A stretch of DNA of 64,000 nucleotides from Sesamum alatum (lineage: Eukaryota; Streptophyta; Magnoliopsida; Lamiales; Pedaliaceae), in assembly GCA_034509735.1 (NCBI GenBank), contig JACGWO010000012.1, positions 9,918,367 to 9,982,366 of the forward strand, in the 5' to 3' direction. The notes beneath the pieces are model-generated. The model was not told the origin of the DNA, ran no database searches, and worked only from the letters and a program-made list of their open reading frames with translations. This document shows positions 10,598 through 22,360 of this stretch, in pieces. Within the stretch, counting starts at the first letter, position 1. Each line of letters starts with the position of its first letter. The position numbers were made by a program, and so were the translations under genes.

Positions 10598-13500
10598 ATG
10601 TCTAAGAATCCACCAAACACATTACTAAGAGGCTTATTAAAAGGGAACCAATTACACGGATTGACTGCGAAATCTTAAGATGGTCTTAGATTTCCAGAAC
10701 CTTAACTCACATACCGGAATGAGGACGTTCCTCAGCCCTTGCCGGAGGGGTCGACAACTAAGGTAACGCTTGGCGTTCAAAAGTTGAAGGATGACCACCG
10801 GCAAGTAAGATATAATGATGTTGGCTCAAACTATGCTTCGTTTGCATCATGTCTATATGGTCCTGGACCAGCATGTGGGGTAAAATGCAACGAAGGCATG
10901 TTTGGAGCTAAGATGACGGAAGGGATGTCGGTACAAAGAACATGGAGTGATGATGCAATCCCTAGTGGAGAAGCTCAAAAGACCTCCATGTCAGTCTTGA
11001 AAAAGAGACGTACATTGACATGATCCTTCAGTCTCTTCCTCCCTCCTACGAACCATTAATTATCAACATGAATGAGCTTAGAAAAGATCTTCATTGGTTG
11101 GTAATTATGTTGGTCAAGTACGAGGTAACGATTGCAAAATTTGCGCCGTCGGTACTAGTAGGAGAGGCTTCAACCTCCATGGTGAAAGGCAAGGGTGCCA
11201 GACGCCAAAAGAGGAAGAAGGGTAAGGTGACATCAACTATTAAGCACTTCAAGTGTTGTTCCTTTACAACACAAGGTGGAGGTAAAGGAAAGAGCAAAAG
11301 GTTCAGCAGTCAAGTTCATAGATTCTAAGAACGTAAGCATTCACTGTCGTAAAGAGGGCCATTGGAAAAGGGAGTATCCTGAACCTCTCTCCAATGTAGG
11401 TCAAATTTGATATTGAGTATTGACATGATCACCTTTTCTCTATTTGGTATTTGATACCATTCCTATCACTAATCTGCGGGTGGTTTGCGGAAAGTGAATA
11501 AGGACTTAAAAGCCAAGAACAGTTCTACGATTCAACAATGGCAAGGTCCATTGATGAAAAGGACTAGAGACTTGTTAGGCACATAATCGTGATCATGTTA
11601 GGATAAGATAGGAATTACGTAACCTAGCATGATCAAAAGTATGTCTCTTTGTTGGACAAAGGTTTTATTACATACATATTTGATTAAACAAAATTATTGA
11701 ATATTGATTCATGTTTGCTAGTAGTTACACGTAAATTCCTAGAACACCATCCCATAAAAGATTTATGGATACTAAAAATTCAAATTATCTAAATGGATTA
11801 ATCAAGACCAACTTACAGATTTGGCATCTACAACAGCTAGGACGTTTCTTCTTATAAAAAGATAAGTAAATTGGAAAGTTCAATAAATCTAGAAATAGAT
11901 GATTCGAATCGACTAAATTTACAAGTCTTTTATGAAGAAGAAAGTCCGAAAGCTCTTTGTTGGAGAAAGTAGGCTTGCCAAATAGTCTATTGGAAGGGAT
12001 CCAATAAGACAACTTTAGGTTACTAATACACAAGACCATAAGAGGGTTCAAAAGTCTAAAGGTCCCATAGGAGGTTTGGGAATTAGACTTAAGGAGGTGA
12101 ACCATAAATGGTTGCAAAATTAAACCTGTTTCGATAGGATCGAAAAGGCCGTGTATTTAGTGGGAGCTCTTGAGCATCCAAGTTGAGAATGGAATTCTCA
12201 ATGAAACGTTTCCTGTAAAGGCCAAGTATGACGGTCTCTGATAAAGGGAACGATCGAATCTCGTTGGACGAAGATCGATCGAAATTTCGCCCAATTACCT
12301 TAGCCCGTATAGACGTAGACTCAAAATTTCCAACGTAAGGAACGTGACACTTTGCTAGGAGTCACGCACAAGGAGCCATGGTTTGGCAAGCCTGTGTCCC
12401 GACAAAGTCCTTGAGCATGTAGAAGGATCCTACATACGTCAAGGGACTAGTGGGAGACAAATTAGACTCGGTGTCTAATTTGTACAAGTTTACGACAGAA
12501 TAATACTAACGTTGCTTAGAATCGCATTTCTTAATTTGATCATATTCCAAGTCCACTTAAGAACGAACCCGAATGTCATAAGAGGTACGAGTGATCGGGA
12601 TATGTTCGGTCAAATTTGGATAGTAATCCAAATGACCTGCGGAACGTGATGTTGGATATCGTAGTAGGATTTATGGAGAGGAGCCATAGAATCCACTAGG
12701 AAATTCAAACAAGGTTTGAAACACCGCATAACTGGAATATTCGTTTTGACGAGCTCATACAGAGCATGACTCGGTCTTAAACGACGTAGGTGATCAGTGG
12801 GAGTAGAAATGGTGTTCCATCTGTTTAAGTGTGTAATATCTTGATTCATGGATGAATTCAAGGCATTAGGAATCACTAAAACACAAACCGTAACTCACGA
12901 AAATTCTCCATGACATTTTAGGGTTCCCACATACATATCATGAATTGAGTTTTTTCAAAGACTCAGTAATGGTGGACTGATGAGAAAAACTCATATATGT
13001 AGAGGGACAAGTTTTTCGAGACTCAGTCATAGTAAGACTGATGAGAAAACTTGGATACTATGCATAAAGCATCAAGCCATTCAAGACTTAGTCACGGTGG
13101 ACTAATGAGAAGGCTTGGATGTTGAGTATCCCCTACGTCTTAACCCTAGGCAAACATATGATATGTTTACTCGGTGCATAGGAACCGATGTTGAGAGTGC
13201 TTCTAGCATGGCTCAACATAAATCGGTAATGCACTGAGGGGTTGAAGACAGCAATCAAGAACGATCCTTAGTACCTAAATAAGGACTAAAGATGTGTTCA
13301 TGATGCACCGTCTGTTGAGAGTTGTTTTGGAAGGCTAAAACGATACTAGCTTCCAGAGCATAAGTGAAAACCATTTAGTCTCAAAGGTATGCACAGTCAG
13401 GCCCATTGAACGAGTGCATCGGATAGTGGTCACTGATGAAGACCGCGTCCATAGGATGGACGTGGCGCCTAGCACGACCAAGCCATTTTCGCCTATATGG

Positions 13501-13725
13501 CAGGCAACTTGGCTATGGGAGTATTGGCACGAGATCTCATCACAAGATCCACGAAAATATTCTTAGACAACCACCATCTCTAGGAGGCAATGGTGGATAG
13601 AGGTAACACGGTTAGACCGTATTGCTTCGCAAGGAAATATAAGCGGACTCACAATACCTTAGTCGGTATCGTAGATTACTCATACTCAGAGGATTCTGAA
13701 CAAAGTGGGTAATTGACTTATTGGT
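10598..13725 (+). pseudogene. gag-pol relic of element B
   Basis: ATG at 10598 with MSKNPPNT-like codons identifies gag, but the frame fails almost at once. Recognisable remains include gag codons around 10740-11330, a zinc-knuckle region near 11340-11375 in which the first and last Cys codons have become Ser and Tyr, integrase-like pieces (about 11780-12500), an RT tail (about 12870-12930) and RNase H pieces (about 13260-13700). No domain is intact. Element C carries the same wreck, so this state predates the spread of the B/C family. A 90-residue-scale minus-strand ORF here (12610-12876) is antisense to the relic and not a gene. Confidence 0.85.
12946..13117 (+). repeat. Triple hairpin array in the pol relic of B
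   Basis: Three units (12946-12993, 13008-13053, 13073-13117) share a core of the form GACTCAGTC...GACTGATGAG. Outer arms differ but each is self-complementary: TGAGTTTTT/AAAAACTCA, CAAGTTTT/AAAACTTG and CAAGCC/GGCTTG. The inner stem also changes in a paired way (CAGTC/GACTG versus TTAGTC/GACTAA). The ancestral single copy is the RT-RNase H linker of E (about 33957-34000). Confidence 0.8.
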
Positions 13726-13737
13726 CAAGTGGGAGAT
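13726..13737 (+). other. Polypurine tract of element B
   Basis: CAAGTGGGAGAT lies immediately before the 3' LTR and is identical to that of A although the coding region is decayed, as expected if the element was still replicated in trans. Confidence 0.85.
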
Positions 13738-14789
13738 TGTTAGAATAGGTGACCAGAAAGTCAATGGTATTGGCTGTTCTGAGAACCATTCGTCAGTCTG
13801 TGAACAAGTAATATTATGTTAATGAATGTAGTAAGGATTCATAGACATGAGTTTGTTGTACTTACTGCTTGCATCGTTATGATGTCACAACAAACGCCCA
13901 CAGAATGAAATAACATTACGGAAAATTGGAACTACGCTTGGAGGTAGGTTCATGAAATCAGTTTCGCCGAATCAGTCTGAAATACTCCAAGTCAAAGGAA
14001 TCTCGAGACAGGGCATCGAGAATCCATTTGAGACTTGCACTAAGCATCTATTGTCGTGTTTCATCGACGGGTGACGAGGATCGTCTAAGCAGTGTTAGTG
14101 GGTCGGCCTGCTGGGGAGCGGCCGACTGAGGTGACTTGCGGGAATCGTCATATGGAAGCTACTCAGGCTTGGTCGGTATGACTCGTATTCCCGGTTTCAA
14201 TAGTACGGGATTAGTCCTCAGACTTGAGGATCACGGCAGTCCCCTACATACTAAGGCTGTATCTTGGATCTGGTGAAATTTGACCGATTATATCACATGG
14301 TCATCATAAGCCTCGTCCAGTGCAGTCGGAGTATGTAAGAACGGTGAATTCCAAGATAGGATCTGTCCCCTGTCAAAGGATATGACAGCAAGATCTCCTA
14401 TGCGCTCGGAGATGGTTTAGACTCACAAAGTCTATGGCCATAGGACTTGATGTAGTGGGAAAGGATTTCCTACGTCGAGTTAAACCTATCTCGAGCATTA
14501 TGCATAGTTGCCTAGTCAAGAATGGGAACCGACCCCTAGACTAAAGGCCGGGAGACAGGCGACAATAGAACCGTACCCGTACGTATCGAGCGTCGGTAGG
14601 ATCGCACCTGCATATAACTCGGAGCCTAAATGCTCACAGCACATATTCACCTAGTCTCGAGTGCCATGGGCCGTTGCTAGATGGCCACCCATGGTAACGG
14701 ACTACTTTGGTTATGAAATAACAAGAAGTAGGTCCAAGTCTAGCTGAAAGGTGAACCTAAAGAGTCACACCCGCTACACCAAATGAAAG

Positions 14790-15225
14790 GGAATTAATAT
14801 GGAATTAATTCCGGGAGAAGGTTTAATTTAATGGAATTAAATTATACTTCTTGGAGATTCAAGCCTCGATGGATTATTTGGGATAATCGGGCTTGAGTTC
14901 ATAAATTAGATTTATGAATTTTATAAAGCATGGGCTTTCCTTTTAATAAGATTAAAAGGGTGAATTAATTAATTAGTGGGCTTGGTATATTAAATAGGAT
15001 TTAATATAAAGTCCATGAGACTATTTAATTTAGAATTAAAAAAATCCCATTCTATGGAATTAATTAATGGGCTTGGTATATTAAATAGGATTTAATATAA
15101 AGTCCACGGGACTATTTAATTTAGAATTAAATAAGTCCTTTCCATTAATTAATTAATGGGCTTAGTATATTAAATATGATTTAATATAAAGTCTATGGGA
15201 ATATTTAATTTAGAATTAAATAGGC
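14790..15225 (+). repeat. Inverted-repeat array and 90-bp triplication in type II U3
   Basis: Examples are GGAATTAAT/ATTAATTCC with loop ATGGA (14790-14812), GATTAT/ATAATC with TTGGG (14872-14888), TTCATAAA/TTTATGAA with TTAGA (14898-14918), CCTTTTAA/TTAAAAGG with TAAGA (14939-14959), and TATATTAAA/TTTAATATA with TAGGA or a close variant, repeated in each of three 90-bp units. Nearly all bases fall inside an inverted repeat. Confidence 0.82.
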
Positions 15226-15301
15226 CCATTCCATAAAGCCCATCAAATTGGATGGACAAGATTTGATCTAGAGAATGATGAGATGAAGGGCCATGATTAA
15301 T

Positions 15302-15425
15302 TTGACTTAATCAAAGCCTAATTTGACTAGGATTTGACTAGGTCAAAATCCTAGTCAAAGTGTGTCTCTTTGGAAGAGTTTGAGAAGGAATAGGAAATTC
15401 CATCTTCTATAAATACTCAAAAAAC
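15302..15425 (+). promoter_or_regulatory. Type II LTR promoter: W-box cluster and TATA box
   Basis: Five TTGACT/TTGACC-type W-box cores on both strands (15302, 15323, 15334, 15341, 15353) lie 60-115 bp before TATAAATA at 15418-15425. W-boxes bind WRKY factors in plant defence responses. That this LTR answers to stress is inferred. The same arrangement occurs in the type III LTRs. Confidence 0.6.
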
Positions 15426-15977
15426 ACACACTCACACCTAGTATTCTCTACAACTCTCATCTCTCAATTCCCTATCAAATTCGTCCATCCCCTTCTTTTT
15501 CTCTCCAAGAATTATACTTTGTTCTTCTTGATTTTATTCAAGTTAAGAACATAAGAGACATTGATTGTGTTAATTCATAGCGTGTATCGATGTCTCTTCT
15601 CCCCAAAATAATTTCTTGCTAGCACAAGGGTTGTTTGCTTTCCGGTGGAGCGAGTGAGATGATTTAGAGGGTCTCTTCTTTGAGATCTTGGTGCAAAACG
15701 GGGAACAATGCATGTAGCCGAAACGAAGACAAAACTACAACCGGGTAGGTTCTTTAATTTTGTTTTTCGGTTTCAATTCTATGGCATCCATGTTGTGTTT
15801 TATTGAACATGAGATACACCGAACGCCCGGAAGAATCAAGGGCACACCCCTTGATTCGTTTATGTATATTATGCATGATTTAAATTCCATTTAATTATGC
15901 TTTGTGATTTTATTATGCACTATTTCGCGCTTCCGCTATTCGCGTTAATCTCCCGGGCCGATCCACACAATCTTTCA

Positions 15978-16247
15978 ACATCATCATGCTAGTCGTACTG
16001 CTTCTAGATCTCATTTATCATTGTGTCTAGTACAACGCCGTGGACTTGCCGGTAGTCATCCTTCAACTTTCGAACGCCAAGCGTTGCTTTGATTGTTGAC
16101 CCCTCCGGCAAGGGTTGAGGAACGTCCTCATCCAACATGTGAGTTAAAGTTCTGGAAATCTAAGACCATCTTAAGATTCACAGTCAATTTGTGTAGTTGG
16201 TTCCATTAACTACTCTTTAGTAACGCATTTGGTGGATACTTAGACAT
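15978..16247 (-). pseudogene. gag: 5' part of gag of fragment D
   Basis: Read on the minus strand from the ATG at 16247, it follows the gag of E and B up to the codons for the LDDV region, where element B interrupts it. Near its broken end it is closer to the autonomous gag (E, G) than to the B/C version, though it contains stops. The rest of D would lie left of the window. Confidence 0.75.
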
Positions 16248-17833
16248 TCACAATATACAAATCAAAATATAGAAAGCAGAATGAAGTAATATTTAAGTTA
16301 AGACTTGGTCTTTAGTCCTTAACCTCCCCTACTATTTCTGCGAAAGCCCATCACTCTCAAATGGGATTTCGGGAAACGCATTCCTAGTGGGCTTGGGGTC
16401 CACAAGTGAAATTCTCCATGCCCCGCTTTTACGATTCGCATGGAAAATAACCTTGTGGGCGGTATTCCATACCATTCTCATCCAACGAGATCCCCAAGAT
16501 ATTTTGCCTTACCCTTTTACGTGATCCCGAGGACTCCAAGTAAATCACGTTATTCAGGTGTTAGTTCTGACCCATAGACCGAATCATAGAACTCACTGCT
16601 GCCCCCACGACTTGTGAGACAGGTAACAGGAGTGTATTCACTTCGTTCACAACAAACGTGCAGCTTATTTTCAGGACAAGAGACGTGCCACGACTCGTGA
16701 GACCACGCAATTCACCGAAACTAGCTTCCTCACTTTTTCATGGATAGAAGGCTTGGACGAACCACTTGGGTTCCAGTCCATTTATTAGGGGTCTAATATT
16801 TTAGCTTGGTCCAACCAAGTTGAGAGTTTTGATAGAGCGAGACCTCATCACATATTAAGTGTTTTGCATGCGTAATAGTAGGAATATTCTAAGCATAAAT
16901 GTAAACATACATGAAGCATACAGAATACTCAAACCATATAAAACGCATCGCATGCAAAATAAAACCTAGCACGCCCCATAGGATGATCATAAGCCCAAAC
17001 CTATGCGACCCACTTAGCCCATAGTGGATTTATGGTAAATCTAAGGGTAGGCGTACACGATTTCAAGCCATTAATGCAATGGGCCTTGTAAGTTCTCTTC
17101 ATCTCTTGGGCTCTCCATCGTGGATCTACACCGGGCGTCTTCTCCATGGATCGTCCGTGGGCCAACTGATGGCATCCTCCATGGGCCTCCAACGCCTTGG
17201 ACTTGTCTTCTCTTGCAGCTTTTATTTACAAAAAATAAAAGCTCACTCCTAATCTACTCCCATTACATCATAAAAAATAAAAAACCCCAATTAGGAGTTG
17301 GGGGGAGCATATTAGGGGGGAGAAAGAAAGCCTTATTATTCCAAGGCAAAAACGAGAGAGGTAAAAAGATGCAAAGAGGCACGCAGGCCACAACCCAACA
17401 AATAAATTTAAATAAACCATACATGTGGTTAAGGGACTTTGTGATCATCCTTTGTCAATCCAATTAACACAAATTGCATATATAAACATCTCACGTTAAG
17501 CATGCTATTCAAACATATGATATCCCATACTATAAAATAAGTGCAGAAATTACATGCAAAATATTCACATCAAACATTGGATAATAGTGCAACCTATTCA
17601 CAATTATTTTTGTTGGAAAATCCTTTTCCATAGTAAACAAGGCAATATTAATTCTAGAAAATAACCAATCTCAACCAAAATTAAAATGCCTCAACTTAAT
17701 TAGTTCAGAAAAATTTGCGGAAAAGTACAGGCACGTGTCCTGCGCGCGCACGGACCCTCGTCCCCGTACGCAGGTGCGCTCCTCGTGCGGCTGCTGCGCA
17801 GCAGTGCACGTATGGAGGCGCAGTGCGCACACC
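16248..17833 (-). other. Leader of fragment D (minus strand)
   Basis: It carries, in reverse, the same modules as the other leaders: reversed TATA-like/AGTGGGAG motif near 16330, covarying hairpin around 16520-16555, twin CACGAGTCGTG-type hairpins (about 16600-16700), the long-range stem (about 16979-16997 with 17433-17455), and a GC-rich patch at 17740-17825 where it is cut off. The primer site and 5' LTR are missing. Confidence 0.8.
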
Positions 17834-19440
17834 TATATATACAAAATTATGATTGTATATACTTTGATGTTTGTATTTCCTCCTATATATACAAAATTAA
17901 TGTGACTATTGGAATGTGTCTAAGTTCATCCAAGGATGTCTAGATTCATCCAAATCAATCCCACAAATTCATCAATCAAGCTTACCATCTCTTAAGGTAT
18001 GATTTAATCATACCAAAAGAGAGAGGCTTGATTGGAATTAATTTGTCTCTTACCAAAAGAGACAAGTCAACTACATCAAGCTACCATGGCCGATGTTTGC
18101 CCCCTCAAAGGTGGAATTTACATTCCTCTTGGGCCAATATATTATGGACCGGGTTCCACTGTAATCCAATTACAACGAACCCAAAATTAAATCCTATTTA
18201 ACTCAAGGTCAACTTAAATATTCCCATTGATCTTTTAATCCAGTTATTATGACTCTTTATGTTAACTAATAAATCTCATTCACCGATTAAACGAGGGCCC
18301 GATACAATATCATCCATCCAATGGACAATCCCTTAAGTAATCCAATTACTTAATTATCCTCCGAAATTGACTCCAAGTCAATTTCTCCACCTTCTCGGTG
18401 ATTTGTGTGTGACGCTTTAGATTCACCCTCAGCTAGACTTGGGCCGTATCCAACAGGGGCCCATTACCATGCGTGGCTGTCTAGCAACGGTCCATGGCAC
18501 TAGAGACTAGGTGAATGTTGGGATGAACATTTAGGCGCTGATTCCGTACGGGTACGGTCCTTCCGTCTATCGTCTCCCGGCCTTAGTCTAGGGTGTGGAA
18601 ATGAGCGTCGGTTCCCATCCTCGACTAGGCATCTATGCTTAATACTCGAGACTACCCATGCCTCATTGCATCGACACAGGAAACCATTTCCTGTTCGACC
18701 AACCACTGTGGCCAAAGGTTTAAGCAGCATGAACCTTCTTCGAGTGCATAGGAGATACCTCTGTCACATACTGACAGGGGACGGATCCTCTTCTTGGAAC
18801 CCATCGTCCTCGCTACACATTCTGACTGCATTGGACAAGGATTATAATTATAATCTTACAGAATGATCACCTCTCACCAGATCCAAGATACAGTCCTCCT
18901 ATGTACGTGACTGCCATGGTTCCTCAAGTCTGAGGACTACTCCCGTACTATCAGAACCGGGGAAATCCAATCATACCGACCAAGCCTCCAAGGCTTCCAT
19001 ATGATGATCCCTGCGAGTCAGTTCAGTCAGCTTTACCCCAGCCGGCCAACCCATCAAGTTCGTATATGCGTCCCATGCCTTCCGCCGATGAAACACGACA
19101 CTCATCCAATGAATACGACTCTTGGTGCAAGTCTCTATAGGACTCTCGATGCCCTATCTCGAGGTCCTCGACTTGGAACATTTCAGACCCAACTCTTTAT
19201 CAGTTGATTTCATGACCACCATCTAATGCGTGGCCCAACTGCTTGAGTTGATAATCGTGGTCTGTGGGCTTTGTTGCGATATATGTAAAATACCATTTTA
19301 GCATTTTAAAATGAGCGCAACAAAGAATGTACCAACGGTAACGAATACTCATTTTATTCATCACATAATATTGCATTACATCAAGTTGTCAAATAGGTTA
19401 CAAAACGCCAAACCTATTGGCTTTCTGGTCACCTATCCCT
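17834..19440 (-). repeat. Truncated type I LTR (minus strand)
   Basis: This is a reverse-strand match to the type I LTR from about the middle to within a few bases of its TGTTAG end (CTTTCTGGTCACCTAT at 19421-19436). The U5-proximal 600 bp or so is missing, and no target duplication can be recognised. An 18-bp direct repeat (CCTATATATACAAAATTA) at 17831 and 17882 marks a local duplication at its left edge. Confidence 0.85.
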
Positions 19441-19445
19441 ACATC

Positions 19446-20389
19446 ATTAAATCCATAAATCTAATTTATGAACTCAAGCCCGATTAATCCAATTAATCCA
19501 TCGAGACTTGAATCTCCAAAAAGTATAATTTAATCCCATTAAATTAAACATTCTCCCGAAATTAATTCCAAATGAACTCCTTTCACATCCGGTGTAGAGG
19601 GTGTGACTCTTTAGGTCCACCCTCGGCTAGACTTGGACTTACTTCTTGCTATCTTATAACCAAAGTAGTCCGTCACCATGGGTGGCCGTCTAGCAACGAT
19701 CCATGGTACTAGAGACTAGGTGAATATGTGGCATGAACATTTAGGCTCCGAATTACATACACGTACGGTCCCACTATAACCTATCTCCCGGCCTTAGTCT
19801 AGGGCATGGAATAGGATGTCGGTTCCCATCCTTAACTTAGGCATCTATGCTTCAAACTTGAGATGGGTTTAACTCTATGATTGATGTAGGAAATCCTTTC
19901 CTACTCAATTAAGTGCTATGGCCATAGACTTTGAGAGTCTAAACCATCTCAAAATGCATAGGATTTCTCGTTTTCATAATCTTTGACAGGTGACAGATCC
20001 TATCTTGGAATCTACCGTCCTCTCTGCGTACTCCGACTGCACTAAACAAGCCTTATGATGGCCTAAGTCCGAGAACAAACCTTATAATACCGTCCCCTCT
20101 ACCGCCGTGATTCCTCAAGTCCGAGGACTAATCCCGTACTATCGAAATCGGGAATACAAGTCATACCGACTAAGCCCATCTGGCTTCCATATGACGGTTC
20201 CTGTGAGTCACCTCAGTCAGCCGACACCCTTGTTAACTAACCCACTAATATTGCATAGATATCCAACGTCTGTCACCGATAAAACACGATGCTCATCCAA
20301 TGAATGCAATCCTTAGTGCAAGTCTCTATAGGATCCTCAATAGCCAATCTTGAGGTCCTCGACTTGGAGTGTTTTAGACCTATCAATAG
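19446..20389 (-). repeat. Truncated type II LTR (minus strand)
   Basis: It matches the minus strand of the type II LTR from the TTCATAAAT-like inverted repeat to the GACTTGGAGTGTTT region about 230 bp from the LTR start. Element E begins at 20390. Both ends are lost, and the piece joins directly to a type I fragment. Confidence 0.8.
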
Positions 20390-22360
20390 TGTTAGAATAG
20401 GTGACCATGTAGCCAATCTTGGCAGGCGAAATGTAACTATGTCTAGACAATTTCAAGGATTTGATATATTATTAATGAATAAAGAAGTGAAATTCATTTG
20501 GCATTACTTTGTTTGTATTCACTTTACCTGCTTTATACATATCTGTTCACTACGCAAACAAAGCCCATGGACTGAAAACGTATTTCGGGGACTGGGACTA
20601 CACTTGGAGGTAGGTCCATGAAATCAGACCCTCCGAATCAGTCCGGAAATCTCCAAGTCAAGGAATCTCGAAAATGGGTACCAAGATTCCCCTTGAGACT
20701 TGCACTAAGCATCTGCTGTCGTATTTCATCGGCGGGTGACGAAGGTCGTCTAAGCAGTGTTAGTGGGTTAGCCTGCTAGGGAGCAGTTGACTGAGGTCAC
20801 TCGCGGGAACCGTCTTACGGAGGACCTTGAGTAGGGTTGGCTAGGTATGACGTGTATTCCCGGTTCCAACAGTATAGGTCAACTCCTTTGACTTGCGGAA
20901 CTGCTGAGTTTACCTGTATATCGGGGCTGTATCTTAGATATGGTGAGAGATTGCTAAGATGCACTTGAGTAGTCATAAGTGATGTCTAGTGCACCTCCGG
21001 TGTACAGAGTGATAGTAGTTTCCAAGAAAGGATCTGTCTCCTATCAAAAGGCATTGACAGTTGAGTCTCACATATGCTCTGTGTCTTGTCCCTAAACTCT
21101 GTGGCCACATTAACTGAACAGAAGGGAAGTTTTCCCTTGCGGCGTTTAGTAAGGACAGACCGACACTTAGGTCCAAAATGGGTACCTGCTTTTTTCGTGC
21201 CCTAGACCCTAAGTGGTGAGACCGTACACGAAAGGACAAGTGTACTGTTAGAGCCTAAATGTTCATCCCCGAATATTCACCTTGTCTCTAGTGTCATGAC
21301 CGTTGCTAGATGGCCATCCATGGTAACAGGCGGATTCCAGGAATCCGACCAAGTCTAGCTGAAAGGTGAACCAAAAGAGTCACACACAATCCACCCACAC
21401 ATTAAGTATTTAATTTAGAATTAAATATTTGGAGAAATGGAATGATTAAATTGGATTTAATCGGATCCTTAAATTTCTTGGAAAGAGTTAATTCCTTTTA
21501 TTAGATAAAAGAGATTAATCTAATAAATTAGATTTATTAGAAAATTAATTTATTGGGCCTAGAATAAATATTTATATTTATTTATTGCACTTTGGAATAT
21601 TTAAATAGGTTTTAAATATTCCATTAAATTAAATTAATGGTTGAGATTAAAAGGAGAGATGGATGGCTAGGATTAATTTGACTAGGTCAAATTACTACTT
21701 TCACTAGGACTTTGACTAGGTCAAAATCCTAGTCAAATTAGTCTTCTAGAGTTGGAGTTTGAGGAGGACTAAACTCCTCCTCTATAAATACTCCTAGCCT
21801 TTCACCTTTGGAAGGATGATGAATCTTGAAACACACACACACACTTCCTATCCCTCTCCTAATCTCGCCCGCCCACTCTCTCTTTTCTCTCCAAGAAAAC
21901 ATTTTTTTGTTGTTCTTTTGTCCTTGGAACAATTGAACATAGGAGGATTAATCCCGTTAACCTAATAACGTGTGATTGATCCATCCTCTCCAAAATACTT
22001 GTTAGTTCGCTAGCACAACGTGCAAGATACGTGGGTGGATTGTGTGTCACAATTTGGAGAGTCTCATATACGAGATTTGGTGCAAAACGGGGAACAACGC
22101 GAGTACCGGTTAGAAGACGAAAACAACAATCGGTAGGTTCCGATTTATTTTTTCGTCCCTCTTTTATTTATAATCCCATGGCCTCCATGATTCTTGTATG
22201 CTTTTAATTCATGTGATACACCAAACACTCGGGAACTTCAAGGGAACACCCCTTGAACGTGTTCTTTATTTTTCGTAAAAGCATGTTTAAATTTCATTAT
22301 TTAAATTTATACCGCGCTTCCGCATTCGCGCTATTTTCCGGGACGATCCAGAATCTTTCA
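20390..22360 (+). repeat. 5' LTR of element E (type III, 1971 bp)
   Basis: It starts TGTTAGAATAGGTGACCATG and ends GAATCTTTCA, followed by the primer site. It is visibly diverged from the LTRs of F and G, so it is probably not the partner of the F 3' LTR. Perfect inverted repeats occur in U3: TATTTAAT/ATTAAATA (21407-21427), CTAATAAA/TTTATTAG (21520-21540) and a 12-bp pair GGAATATTTAAA/TTTAAATATTCC (21594-21622). Confidence 0.9.
21678..21790 (+). promoter_or_regulatory. Type III LTR promoter of element E: W-boxes and TATA box
   Basis: W-box cores lie at 21678, 21685, 21712, 21719 and 21731 on alternating strands, and TATAAATA at 21783-21790. Equivalent TATA boxes in other type III LTRs are at 38376-38383, 47114-47121 and 50123-50130. 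Confidence 0.6.

Larger units (their letters stand above)
8652..15977 (+). mobile_element. Element B: decayed, probably non-autonomous Copia element (type II LTR), 5' end outside window
   Basis: It has a leader (8652-10597), gag-pol relic (10598-13725), polypurine tract and complete 3' LTR. Its 5' LTR must lie left of element A, which is inserted in its leader. It is closely similar, in inverted orientation, to element C (54125-63114), including shared disabling changes in the coding region. B itself interrupts the gag of fragment D; the right target copy would be ACATC at 15978-15982. Confidence 0.88.
13738..15977 (+). repeat. 3' LTR of element B (type II, 2240 bp)
   Basis: It starts TGTTAGAATAGG and ends CACACAATCTTTCA. 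It contains the shared LTR block (about 14650-14770), a U3 inverted-repeat array (14790-15225) with a roughly 90-bp unit repeated three times (from about 14980, 15071 and 15160), a W-box cluster and TATA box, and a U5 hairpin near 15836-15858. The minus-strand copies are at 54125-56371 and 61821-63114. Confidence 0.92.

Noticed and set aside
12946..13053. Hammerhead-ribozyme-like core (CTGATGA followed by GAAA)
   Set aside because: No stem II, and the required GUC is not next to stem III. The motif derives from the TDEEL codons of the RT-RNase H linker in intact relatives.
12946..13117. CRISPR-like regularly spaced repeats
   Set aside because: Eukaryotic retrotransposon context, only three diverged units and no unique equal-length spacers.
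21831..21844. AC microsatellite
   Set aside because: Short CA runs occur after the TATA box in many of these LTRs and are ordinary low-complexity sequence.
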